Shown here piece by piece: positions 44,205 through 52,375 of a DNA stretch of 64,000 nt. A program made the position numbers and the translations under genes. The notes beneath the pieces were generated by a model. It had not been told where the DNA came from and made no database searches. It worked only from the letters and a program-made list of their open reading frames with translations. The stretch spans positions 248,001 through 312,000 of the forward strand of contig NZ_BCNT01000001.1 in assembly GCF_001544075.1 (NCBI RefSeq), in the 5' to 3' direction. The number at the start of each line of letters is the position of its first letter. The stretch's first letter is position 1. The DNA is from Comamonas terrae. GTDB taxonomy: Bacteria > Pseudomonadota > Gammaproteobacteria > Burkholderiales > Burkholderiaceae_C.

Positions 44205-45647
44205 TCACAGCGCCTTAGCTGCGCAGATCTTCGCAGCGTTCCAGCCGCCGCCCAAGGCCTTGAACAAGGCGGCCAACGCCATCTGGCGCTGGGTTGCCAC
44301 CTCGATCACGGCCATCTGGCTGGCAAAGTTGCTGCGCTCGGCGTCCAGATACCGCAGATGGCTGTCCACCCCACCGCGATAGCGTACCGCGGCCAGGCGC
44401 AGGCTTTCTGCGCTTGTGGCGGCCAGCTTGCGCCGGGAGACCTCTTCGCGCCGCAGCGTGTCGATGGCAGCCAATGCGTCGGCCACCTCCCGGAACGCCG
44501 TCTGGATGCTCTTCTCATAGGCAGCCACGGCCATGTCCTTGCGCACCCTGGCCAGGTCCAGAGAGGCCTGGTTGCGGCCACCATCGAACAGCGGCAGCTG
44601 AAGCTGCGGCAAAAAAGACCAGCTGCGCTGGCCGCCGCCGAACAGGTCCGACAGTTGAGTGCTGGAACTGCCGAAAGAGCCTGTCAGCGTGATGCGCGGA
44701 AAGAATGCCGCGCGCGCCGCGCCGATGCTGGCATGGCGGGCCCGCAGCTGTCGTTCGGCCGCCCGGATGTCCGGCCTATGGATCAGCAATTCGGCGGGCG
44801 TGCCGGCACCAATGTCCTGTACCAGTGGCAGGGCATCGAGGGCACGCTCCCTGTCCGCAGGACGCTGACCCAGCAGCAGCTCCAGCGCATTGCCCGCCTG
44901 CCGGTACTCCCGCTCGGCACGCTCCAGCTCGGCGCGGGCCTGCTCGGCCAGCCCCTCCGCCTCGTTCTGGTCCAGCGCGGTGTCCACCCCCATCTGGCGG
45001 CGCTGCTTCACCAGCTGCAGCGCCGCTTCGCGCGAAGCCAGCGTGCGCAGTGCCAGCTCCACACGTTGGCGTGCACCGTCATGTGCCAGCGAGGCCTGGA
45101 TGACTTCCGCCACCAGGCTGATCTGCACGCTGCGGGCTACCTCCTCGGTTGCCAGGTATTCCTGCAGGGCAGCCTCCGACAGGTTGCGCACCCGGCCGAA
45201 GAGGTCCAGCTCGAAGGACGCCAGCCCCACGCCCGCCTGGTAGCTGCTCTGAACCATGGGCTGGCCCGTGGCGCTCAGGTCGCCAGGCAGGCGCTGGCGG
45301 CTGCCCGAGGCCTGCAGATCCAGGCCTGGCAGGCGGTCGGCTCTTTGCACGCCGTACTGGGCTCGCGCAGCTTCGACATCGAGCACTGCCTGGCGCAGGT
45401 CGCGGTTGTGCGCCAGCGCCTGGGCGATGCGCGCCCGCACGACCTCATCGGTCACAAAGGACTGCCATTGCAGCGTGGCGGCAGAGGGTCTGTCCGGCAC
45501 GGCCTCGGCATCGGCAGGCCATTCACCCGGAACAGGCGCCATGGGACGCTCGTAGACCGGCGCCAGCGAGGCGCAGCCGGCCAGCACCAAGCCTGCGGCC
45601 AGAGCAGCCAGGCGGCAGGAAAGAGAGGAAACAAGGCCTTGCGTCAC
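44205..45647 (-). CDS. RND efflux outer-membrane lipoprotein (NodT/OprM family)
   Basis: Trimeric outer-membrane channel subunit of 480 residues. The lipobox LVLAGC ends a signal sequence near residue 25; the sequence continues SLAPVYERPMAPVPGEW and two repeated coiled/barrel halves (LEVARAQYGVQRADRLPGLDLQASGSRQ-like in the first; LRARHASIGAARAAFFPRITLTGSFG in the second), as in OprM. The start is GTG at 45647, overlapping the permease TGA, with AAGGAG seven bases upstream. Last gene of the efflux operon. Confidence 0.94.
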   Translation of the reverse strand: MTQGLVSSLSCRLAALAAGLVLAGCASLAPVYERPMAPVPGEWPADAEAVPDRPSAATLQWQSFVTDEVVRARIAQALAHNRDLRQAVLDVEAARAQYGVQRADRLPGLDLQASGSRQRLPGDLSATGQPMVQSSYQAGVGLASFELDLFGRVRNLSEAALQEYLATEEVARSVQISLVAEVIQASLAHDGARQRVELALRTLASREAALQLVKQRRQMGVDTALDQNEAEGLAEQARAELERAEREYRQAGNALELLLGQRPADRERALDALPLVQDIGAGTPAELLIHRPDIRAAERQLRARHASIGAARAAFFPRITLTGSFGSSSTQLSDLFGGGQRSWSFLPQLQLPLFDGGRNQASLDLARVRKDMAVAAYEKSIQTAFREVADALAAIDTLRREEVSRRKLAATSAESLRLAAVRYRGGVDSHLRYLDAERSNFASQMAVIEVATQRQMALAALFKALGGGWNAAKICAAKAL

Positions 45648-48600
45648 GCGGACTCTCCTTGGCGAGCTGCTGCAGCGCCCGCCTCAACGGTTTCATGGCG
45701 GCGCCACAGCGACAGCACCCAGACAAAAAAGATGGGAACAAAGATCACCCCCAGCAAGGTGGCGCTGAGCATGCCGCCGATCACGCCGATGCCGATGGCC
45801 GCCTGGCTGGAGGCGCCCGCGCCGGTGGCCAGCGCCAGCGGCACCACGCCCAGGATGAAGGCCAGCGAGGTCATCACGATGGGACGGAATCGCAGGCGGG
45901 CCGCCTGCAGTGCCGCGTCCGCCAGCGAATGGCCGCGCTCGTGCAGGTCCTTGGCGAACTCCACGATCAGGATGGCGTTCTTTGCCGCCAGGCCGATGAT
46001 GGTGATCAGGCCGACCTTGAAGTACACGTCGTTGGCCAGGCCCACGGCCGATGTGGCCAGCACCGAGCCCAGCGCGCCGATGGGCACGATCAGCATCACG
46101 GCCGCGGGAATGCTCCAGCTTTCGTACAGCGCCACCAGCAGCAGGAAGACCACGACGATGGCCAGGGCGAACAGCTTGGGAGCCTGCGCGCCGGCGGCCT
46201 TTTCCTGGTAGGAAAGTGCGGTCCATTCGTAGCCTATGCCCTGCGGCAACTCTCCCATGATGCGCTCCAGCTCGGCCATGGCCTCGCCGGTGGTATGGCC
46301 GGGCCTGGCGTCGCCCGCGATGCGGAAGGCCGGGTAGCCGTTGTAGCGCGAGATCTGCACCGGCCCCATTTCCCAGGCCACAGAGGCAAATGACGACAGC
46401 GGAACCTGCTCGCCCCGCTCGTTGGGTACGTACAGGCTCAGGATGTCCTCGGGCCGCATGCGCGCCGCCGTGTCGGCCTGCACCACCACGCGCTGCAGGC
46501 GCCCGGCATTCGGAAACTCGTTGATCACGGCCGAGCCATAGGCCGTGGACAGCGCCGTGCTGATGGTCGCGAAGTTCACGCCCTGGGCCTGGGCCTTGCG
46601 CCGGTCGATGTCCAGGCGCAGCTGCGGCGCATCCTCGAGGTTCTCCATCATCGCGTAGGCGATCACCGGCGAGGCATTGGCCTTCTTCAGCAATTCGTCG
46701 CGCGCGGCGACCAGGGCCTCGCGGCCGAGGTTGGCACGGTCCTGCAGCCGCAGCGCAAAGCCGCCCGAATTGCCCAGGCCGTCGATGGGCGGTGGATCCA
46801 CCGCCATGGCCGTGCCGTCGGCCAGGCTGGCAAAGCGCTGGTTGAAGGCCTGGACCTCGTCCCACGAGGCCTGTCCGGCGCCGCGTACCGACCAGTCCTT
46901 GAGCGTGACGAAGGCCAGGGCCGCGTTCTGTCCCATGCCCGAGAAGCTGTAGCCCATCAGGAACTCGGCCTGCGCCGTGGCGGGGCGGCTCTGGACGTAG
47001 GCCTCCATGTCGCGCACCATGGCTTCGGTACGGGCCTCGGTCGCACCCGGCGGAAGCTGCACGCTCACGATGTAATAGCCCATGTCCTCGTAGGGCACGA
47101 AGGACTCCGGCATGCGCGTGTAGGCAAAGCCCAGGCCGCCCACAATGGCCGCATAGATGACCATGTAGCGGCCCGTGCGTTTGACCAGCCGCTGGTTCAG
47201 GCCCGAGAAGCGCTCGGTCAATTGCGCAAACCGGCGATTGAACCAGCCGAAGAAGCCTTTCTTCTCGTCATGATGACCCTGGGCGATGGGCTTGAGCAGC
47301 GTGGCGCACAGTGCCGGCGTGAAGGTCAGAGCCAGCAGGCCCGAAAACAGGATGGACACCGCCAGCGACAGCGAGAACTGGCGGTAGATCACGCCCACCG
47401 AGCCGCTCATGAAGGCCAGCGGCAGGAACACCGCCACCAGCACCAGGGTGATGCCGACAATGGCCCCCGACACCTGCTGCATGGCTTTCACGGTGGCAGC
47501 CAGCGGCGACAGCCCCTCCTCTGCCATGATGCGCTCGACGTTCTCCACCACCACGATGGCATCGTCCACCAGGATGCCGATGGCCAGCACCATGCCGAAC
47601 ATGGTCATCATGTTGACCGAAAAGCCCAGCGCATACATCACCCCCAGCGTACCGGCCAGGCACACCGGCACCACGATGGTGGGAATCAGCGTGTAGCGCA
47701 GGTTCTGCAGGAACAGCCACATCACCAGGAACACCAGCACCACGGCCTCCACCAGGGTCTGGATCACCTTGCCGATGGCCACCTCCACGAAGCGCGATGT
47801 GTCGTAGGGCACGGCGTACTGGATATCGCTGGGGAAGTTCTGCGACAGCTCGGCCAGCCTGGCCTTGACGGCCTTGGCCGTCTGCATGGCGTTGGCCCCC
47901 GGTGCCAATTGCACGGCTGCCGCCACGCCCTTGCGTCCGTCCTCGCGCGACGAGAAGCTGTAGTCCAGCTGGCCCACCTCCAGCCGCGCCACATCGGCCA
48001 GATGCACCACCGAGCCGTTGGCATGGGCGCGCAGCACGATCCGGCCGAACTCCTCGGGCGAACTCAGCGTGCCCTTGACCGCGATGGTGGCGCTCAGCTC
48101 CTGCTCGGCAGAACCGGGCTGGCTGCCGAAGCTGCCAGCCGGGACCTGGGCGTTCTGCGCGGCGATGGCCGCATTCACGTCGGCGATCGACAGCCCGTAG
48201 CCCAGCAGCTTGCGCGGATCGACCCAGACCCGCATGGCCACGTCGGCACCGAAGAACTGCACCTTGCCCACGCCAGGCACGCGGCGGATCTCGTTGTTGA
48301 TGTTGCGCACGGCGAAGTCGGACAGCCGGACCTCGTTCTTGCCGGTGTCATCGCCCTTGTAGGTGAGCGAGTAGATCAGCAGGAAATTGGCGCTGGCCTG
48401 TTCGACCTGCAGGCCCATCTGCATCACCGCGGCGGGCAGCCGCGCCTCGGCCTTCTTGATGCGGTTCTGCACCTCGACCTGGGCCAGTGCGGGATCGGTG
48501 CCCGGCGCGAAGGTGGCGGTGATCTCGGCCAGGCCGGTGGAGCCGCTGGAGGAGTCGAAGTACAGCAGGCCCTTGGTGCCGTTGAGCTCCTCCTCGATCA

Positions 48601-48790
48601 CGCTGGTCACCGACTCCATCACCGTGGTGGCCGATGCTCCCGGATAGGTGGCCGAGATGGAGATCTGCGGCGGCGCCACGTTGGGGAACTGCGAGACCGG
48701 CAGCACCGGTATCGCCAGCAGCCCTGCAAGCAGGATGAAGATTGCAACCACCCAGGCGAAATTGGGGCGGTTGATGAAAAATCTGGACAT
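45644..48790 (-). CDS. RND multidrug efflux permease, HAE1 family (AcrB/MexB-like)
   Basis: Proton-driven inner-membrane pump of 1048 residues, the normal HAE1 length. MSRFFINRPNFAWVVAIFILLAGLLAIPVLP is the standard first helix; the TM4 motif LAIGILVDDAIVVVENVERIM holds the proton-relay Asp pair, VFLPLAFMSGSVGVIYRQFSLSLAVSILFSGLLALTFTPALCATLL is conserved, and GLITIIGLAAKNAILIVEFAK marks the second half. ATG at 48790 with AAGGAA upstream; 23 bases from the adaptor stop. Substrates are likely hydrophobic drugs or aromatics. Confidence 0.97.
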   Translation of the reverse strand: MSRFFINRPNFAWVVAIFILLAGLLAIPVLPVSQFPNVAPPQISISATYPGASATTVMESVTSVIEEELNGTKGLLYFDSSSGSTGLAEITATFAPGTDPALAQVEVQNRIKKAEARLPAAVMQMGLQVEQASANFLLIYSLTYKGDDTGKNEVRLSDFAVRNINNEIRRVPGVGKVQFFGADVAMRVWVDPRKLLGYGLSIADVNAAIAAQNAQVPAGSFGSQPGSAEQELSATIAVKGTLSSPEEFGRIVLRAHANGSVVHLADVARLEVGQLDYSFSSREDGRKGVAAAVQLAPGANAMQTAKAVKARLAELSQNFPSDIQYAVPYDTSRFVEVAIGKVIQTLVEAVVLVFLVMWLFLQNLRYTLIPTIVVPVCLAGTLGVMYALGFSVNMMTMFGMVLAIGILVDDAIVVVENVERIMAEEGLSPLAATVKAMQQVSGAIVGITLVLVAVFLPLAFMSGSVGVIYRQFSLSLAVSILFSGLLALTFTPALCATLLKPIAQGHHDEKKGFFGWFNRRFAQLTERFSGLNQRLVKRTGRYMVIYAAIVGGLGFAYTRMPESFVPYEDMGYYIVSVQLPPGATEARTEAMVRDMEAYVQSRPATAQAEFLMGYSFSGMGQNAALAFVTLKDWSVRGAGQASWDEVQAFNQRFASLADGTAMAVDPPPIDGLGNSGGFALRLQDRANLGREALVAARDELLKKANASPVIAYAMMENLEDAPQLRLDIDRRKAQAQGVNFATISTALSTAYGSAVINEFPNAGRLQRVVVQADTAARMRPEDILSLYVPNERGEQVPLSSFASVAWEMGPVQISRYNGYPAFRIAGDARPGHTTGEAMAELERIMGELPQGIGYEWTALSYQEKAAGAQAPKLFALAIVVVFLLLVALYESWSIPAAVMLIVPIGALGSVLATSAVGLANDVYFKVGLITIIGLAAKNAILIVEFAKDLHERGHSLADAALQAARLRFRPIVMTSLAFILGVVPLALATGAGASSQAAIGIGVIGGMLSATLLGVIFVPIFFVWVLSLWRRHETVEAGAAAARQGESA

Positions 48791-48813
48791 GTTGATTCCT
48801 TGCAAGCCGCAGC

Positions 48814-50040
48814 TCAGGCTCCGGCCTGCGGCGTCGCTGCTGCATCAGCATCGGCAGCGGGACTGGCCGGCGAGCACGCACCGGCATGGGCTGCATCTGC
48901 GGAGACCACATTGGCTTTCACCTTGGCTCCGGGCTGTACGGCCGCCATGCGGCCGGTCACCACGCGCTCGCCGGGCTTCAGGCCCTCGGTGATATGCCAT
49001 TGCGCGCCGTGCATGGTTCCGGTCTGCACGGCACGCGCCTGCACCGTATCCTGCGCATCGACCACCAGCACCTGGGCCTTGCCGTCCGCGCCGCGCTGCA
49101 CGGCGCGCTGCGGCACGAGGATCGCTGCCGGGTCCACGCCCTGCCCCACCGTCACGCGCACGTACATGCCGGGCAGCAGCATGCCGTCGCGGTTGTCGAA
49201 CTGGCCGCGCAAGGCCATCTGCCCCGTGTTGCGGTCCACCGTCACGTCGGAAAACATCAGCCGCCCCTGGCGCCGCTGGCCGCTGCCCTCCACCGTCAGC
49301 GCAATCTCCGCACCCTTGTCCTGGTGCTGCGACAGTCGCCCCTCTGCCAAGGCTGCCCGCAAGCGCTGCACCTCGGCCACCGACTGCTGGAAATCGGCGT
49401 AGACGGGGCTCAGTTGCTGGATGAGTGCCATGGGCGTGGCTTCGCCCTGGCCGACCAGCGCACCTTCGGTCACCAGTGCGCGTCCAATGCGCCCCGAAAT
49501 CGGGGCCCTGACCGTGGCGTAGTCCAGACTCAGCCTGGCTGCATCCACTTCGGCCTGGGCCGACTGGCGCGCTGCCCGGGCACTGCGCAAGGCGGCCTGG
49601 GCCGCTTCGAAGTCCTGCCGGCTCACGGCCTCGACTTCCACCAGCGGCTGGTAACGGCGCACCAGCGCCTGCGACTCACCCAGGGCCGCTTCAGCCCTGG
49701 CCAGCTCCCCTTGTGCACGTGAAAGCGCCACGCGCAGCGGAGCCGGGTCGATGCGAAACAGCACGTCGCCCGCCTTGACGTCCGAGCCTTCCTCGAAATG
49801 CCGGCTCAGCACAATGCCCGCCACCCGTGCGCGCACCTCGGCCACACGTACCGGCTCGATACGTCCCGGCAGCTCGCTGCGCAGCTCCAGCCGCTGCGCC
49901 TGCACCGCCATCACGTCCACTGCCACGGGCTTCTCGTCCTGTCCGCCCCCGGATGCCTGGTGCTGACCGCAGCCAGCCATCAGCACCACCATGGCTGCCG
50001 CAGCGATGGGCCGCCACAGTCTCTCTTGATGCATTGCCAT
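48814..50040 (-). CDS. RND efflux periplasmic adaptor lipoprotein (AcrA/MexA-like)
   Basis: Membrane-fusion protein of 408 residues. Signal and lipobox LMAGC are followed by a beta-barrel/lipoyl half (ELRSELPGRIEPVRVAEVRARVAGIVLSRHFEEGSDVKAGDVLFRID), an alpha-hairpin (LARAEAALGESQALVRRYQPLVEVEAVSRQDFEAA) and the returning lipoyl half (VRAPISGRIGRALVTEGALVG). ATG at 50040 has GGGTGG upstream. It heads the adaptor-pump-channel operon, divergent from a TetR regulator. Confidence 0.95.
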   Translation of the reverse strand: MAMHQERLWRPIAAAAMVVLMAGCGQHQASGGGQDEKPVAVDVMAVQAQRLELRSELPGRIEPVRVAEVRARVAGIVLSRHFEEGSDVKAGDVLFRIDPAPLRVALSRAQGELARAEAALGESQALVRRYQPLVEVEAVSRQDFEAAQAALRSARAARQSAQAEVDAARLSLDYATVRAPISGRIGRALVTEGALVGQGEATPMALIQQLSPVYADFQQSVAEVQRLRAALAEGRLSQHQDKGAEIALTVEGSGQRRQGRLMFSDVTVDRNTGQMALRGQFDNRDGMLLPGMYVRVTVGQGVDPAAILVPQRAVQRGADGKAQVLVVDAQDTVQARAVQTGTMHGAQWHITEGLKPGERVVTGRMAAVQPGAKVKANVVSADAAHAGACSPASPAADADAAATPQAGA

Positions 50041-50101
50041 TGTTGCCACCCTTTTCGGTTCAAGAAATTCCACAAAGGATGCAATGATATACAAAAATAC
50101 C

Positions 50102-50196
50102 AATTGAATCTAAATTGATTCAATTTTCCGAAACTGAATTTTTAACAGGACACAAATCTAGGCAATGCACTCAGGAACTCGTTCCTGTCTAGATTT
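50102..50196. promoter_or_regulatory. Two palindromes in the RND/TetR divergent promoter region
   Basis: AATTGAATC-TAAATT-GATTCAATT (50102-50125) has nine-base arms. CAGGAAC-TC-GTTCCTG (50172-50187) lies inside wider arms AAATCTAG (50154-50161) and CTAGATTT (50189-50196). Both sit in the AT-rich gap between the adaptor and tetR genes and are good candidates for the TetR operator; which one is bound is unknown. Confidence 0.55.
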
Positions 50197-50243
50197 GAAT
50201 CTTCTCTGTTCCAATAACTACATCTCACGCAAGGACGACTTCC

Positions 50244-50807
50244 ATGGCTGCAGCAAGCGCCCCACAAGACAACAGCATCCTGTCCGCACTGGCCCTCGCC
50301 ATGGTCAACCATCCCCGCGCCTCGCTGCAGGAGCTGGCCAAGGCCATCGGCATCAGCAAGGCCACGCTCTACCGCTTCTGCCGCACCCGGGAGCAACTGG
50401 TCGACCGCCTCATAGATCACGGGCTGAAAGCCATGGACAGTGCGCTGGCCCAGGCCAGACTCGAGGAAGGCACTCCGCGTGAGGCCCTGCAGCGCCTGAC
50501 CGCGCTCCAGCTCGAGCACAGGGAACTTGCCGCGTTTCTGACCTATTACTGGAACAATGCCGAGGCATCCGAAGACTCGTACACGGATTGGGAGCAGCGG
50601 CTGGACGCTTTTTTCCTGCGTGGGCAGCAGCAAGGGGTCTTTCGCATCGATTTCAGTGCGGCCGCATTGACCGAGATCTGGCTTTCCACGTTCCTGGGCC
50701 TGGCCGATGCCGAGCGGCGCGGCCGCGTGGCCCGGGCGGGACTGGCCTCGCTGGTGGAGCGCGCCTTCCTGCAAGGCGCTCAGGCCCAGCCGCAGGCCGG
50801 CACCTAG
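50244..50807 (+). CDS. TetR-family regulator of the RND operon
   Basis: Regulator of 187 residues. The helix-turn-helix is SLQELAKAIGISKATLYRFCRTREQLVDRLI near residues 27-57; the rest is an alpha-helical ligand domain with FLTYYWNNAEASEDSYTDWEQRLDAFFLRGQQQGVFR and an ending typical of AcrR-type C-terminal domains. ATG at 50244. Divergent placement against the efflux operon, with palindromes between, suggests repression relieved by a pump substrate. Confidence 0.93.
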   Translation: MAAASAPQDNSILSALALAMVNHPRASLQELAKAIGISKATLYRFCRTREQLVDRLIDHGLKAMDSALAQARLEEGTPREALQRLTALQLEHRELAAFLTYYWNNAEASEDSYTDWEQRLDAFFLRGQQQGVFRIDFSAAALTEIWLSTFLGLADAERRGRVARAGLASLVERAFLQGAQAQPQAGT

Positions 50808-50847
50808 ACCATGGGTACTGGCCGCAGGAAGCTGGGCAGGCGCGCCC

Positions 50848-51753
50848 TCAGATCGAACGGCCCAAGCGCCGGGTCAGAAAATCCAGGAACACCCGTGTCT
50901 TGACCGGCAGATGCGCGCGCTGCGGGTAGTAGGCGTAAAAGCCCGGAAAAATGGCGCAATAGGGAGCAAGCACCTCCACCAGCTCGCCGCTTTGCAGCAG
51001 CGGCGCCATCGACTCGCTCCAGCCGATGGTCAGGCCCACGCCGTCCAGCGCGGCGCGCAGGCCGGCCTCCCAGTGGTTGACCACCAGCGGTCCGTGCACG
51101 GACCGCTCGGTCAGTTGGCCATCCACCATGAACTCCCATTTGTAGACCGCGCCGCTGCTGCGCATGCGGTAGTTGATGCAGCGGTGCGCGGCCAGCTCAT
51201 CGGGGTGCTGCGGCCGCCCGTGCGCCTGCAGGTAGGCGGGCGTGGCCGCGCAGCACATGCGGAATTCGTGCGTCAGCCGCACCGCGATCATGTCGCCCTC
51301 CAGCGAATCGCCTATGCGTATGCCCAGGTCGAAGCCCTCGCGCACGATGTCGACGAAGCCGTCGTCGTAGACCAGCTCCAGCGCGATGTGCGGGTGCCGG
51401 GCGAAGAACTCGGCCAGCAGCGGCTCCACCAGCACGCGGCCCGCGGGGTGGGCCAGGGTCAGGCGCAGCGTGCCGCCTTCCACGCCGGCGCTGGTCTGCA
51501 GGTCCTCGGTGGCGCTCTGCAGGCTGGCCAGCGCCGGGGCCACGCGCTCCAGGTAGGCGCGGCCCGCCTCGGTCAGGTTCACGCTGCGCGTGGTGCGCTC
51601 GAACAGGCGCACCTGCAGCCGCGCTTCCAGCTTCTTGATGGTCTGCGACAGCGCGGCCGGCGTCACGCCCAGCGCATGCGCGGCATAGGTCAGGCTGCGG
51701 TGCAGGGCCACCTGCTCGAAGGCGGCCAGCGAGGCCAGGATCTCGGGCTTCAT
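50848..51753 (-). CDS. LysR-family transcriptional regulator
   Basis: Regulator of 301 residues. The N-terminal winged helix is EILASLAAFEQVALHRSLTYAAHALGVTPAALSQTIKKLEARLQVRLFERTTRSVNLTEAGRAYLERV, followed by a periplasmic-binding-like effector domain (GTLRLTLAHPAGRVLVEPLLAEFFARHPHIALELVYDDGFVDIVREGFDLGIRIG). ATG at 51753. It is divergent from the IorAB-like oxidoreductase across 143 bases of AT-rich sequence and is its probable regulator. Confidence 0.95.
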   Translation of the reverse strand: MKPEILASLAAFEQVALHRSLTYAAHALGVTPAALSQTIKKLEARLQVRLFERTTRSVNLTEAGRAYLERVAPALASLQSATEDLQTSAGVEGGTLRLTLAHPAGRVLVEPLLAEFFARHPHIALELVYDDGFVDIVREGFDLGIRIGDSLEGDMIAVRLTHEFRMCCAATPAYLQAHGRPQHPDELAAHRCINYRMRSSGAVYKWEFMVDGQLTERSVHGPLVVNHWEAGLRAALDGVGLTIGWSESMAPLLQSGELVEVLAPYCAIFPGFYAYYPQRAHLPVKTRVFLDFLTRRLGRSI

Positions 51754-51896
51754 GCCTTCGATTGTTAAGCAAAATTTGATAACTTAGATAGATAGGCTAT
51801 ATTTTTCTTTCAAACGGACTGCGGCACACTGCTCGCCACCCCCGCGCGCGATGTGTGCCGGGGCCCCGCAACCCGCGAGAAGAAAGAGAACGCCCC

Positions 51897-52358
51897 ATGC
51901 CCGTGAAATTCACCCTCAACGGCAAGCCGACCTCGGTCGATGTCGACCCCTCCACCCCCATCCTCTGGACGCTGCGCGACACGCTGGGCCTGCAGGGCAC
52001 CAAGTTCGGCTGCGGCATGGCCATGTGCGGCGCCTGCACCGTGCACCTGAACGGGCAGGCCATCCGCTCGTGCATCACGCCCATCTCGGCCGCCGAGGGG
52101 CAGAAGCTCAGCACCATCGAGGCCCAGGCTTCCGACAAGGTGGGCAAGGCCGTCGAGGACGCCTGGGTGCGCCACGACGTGGCCCAGTGCGGCTACTGCC
52201 AGAGCGGCCAGATCATGAGCGCCACCGCGCTGCTCAAGGGCAACAAGGCGCCGAGCGACGCCGACATCGACGCCGCCATGGCCGGCAACATCTGCCGCTG
52301 CGGCACCTACGCGCGTATCCGCGCCGCCATCCACGACGCCGCCAAGACCCTGGCCTGA
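51897..52358 (+). CDS. (2Fe-2S) small subunit of an aldehyde/isoquinoline oxidoreductase (IorA-like)
   Basis: Electron-transfer subunit of 153 residues in the xanthine oxidase family. The plant-type ferredoxin cluster is bound by Cys39, 44, 47 and 59 (FGCGMAMCGACTVH), the second cluster by Cys98, 101, 133 and 135 (QCGYCQSGQ and ICRCGTY). It partners the large subunit that begins 18 bases downstream. ATG at 51897; the frame back to 51855 lacks support. Confidence 0.95.
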   Translation: MPVKFTLNGKPTSVDVDPSTPILWTLRDTLGLQGTKFGCGMAMCGACTVHLNGQAIRSCITPISAAEGQKLSTIEAQASDKVGKAVEDAWVRHDVAQCGYCQSGQIMSATALLKGNKAPSDADIDAAMAGNICRCGTYARIRAAIHDAAKTLA

Positions 52359-52375
52359 CCCGAGGAGCACCCACC

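Noticed and set aside
41585..46211. Long plus-strand frames over PPK2, antiporter and RND genes
   Set aside because: Antisense shadows of well-recognised minus-strand genes.
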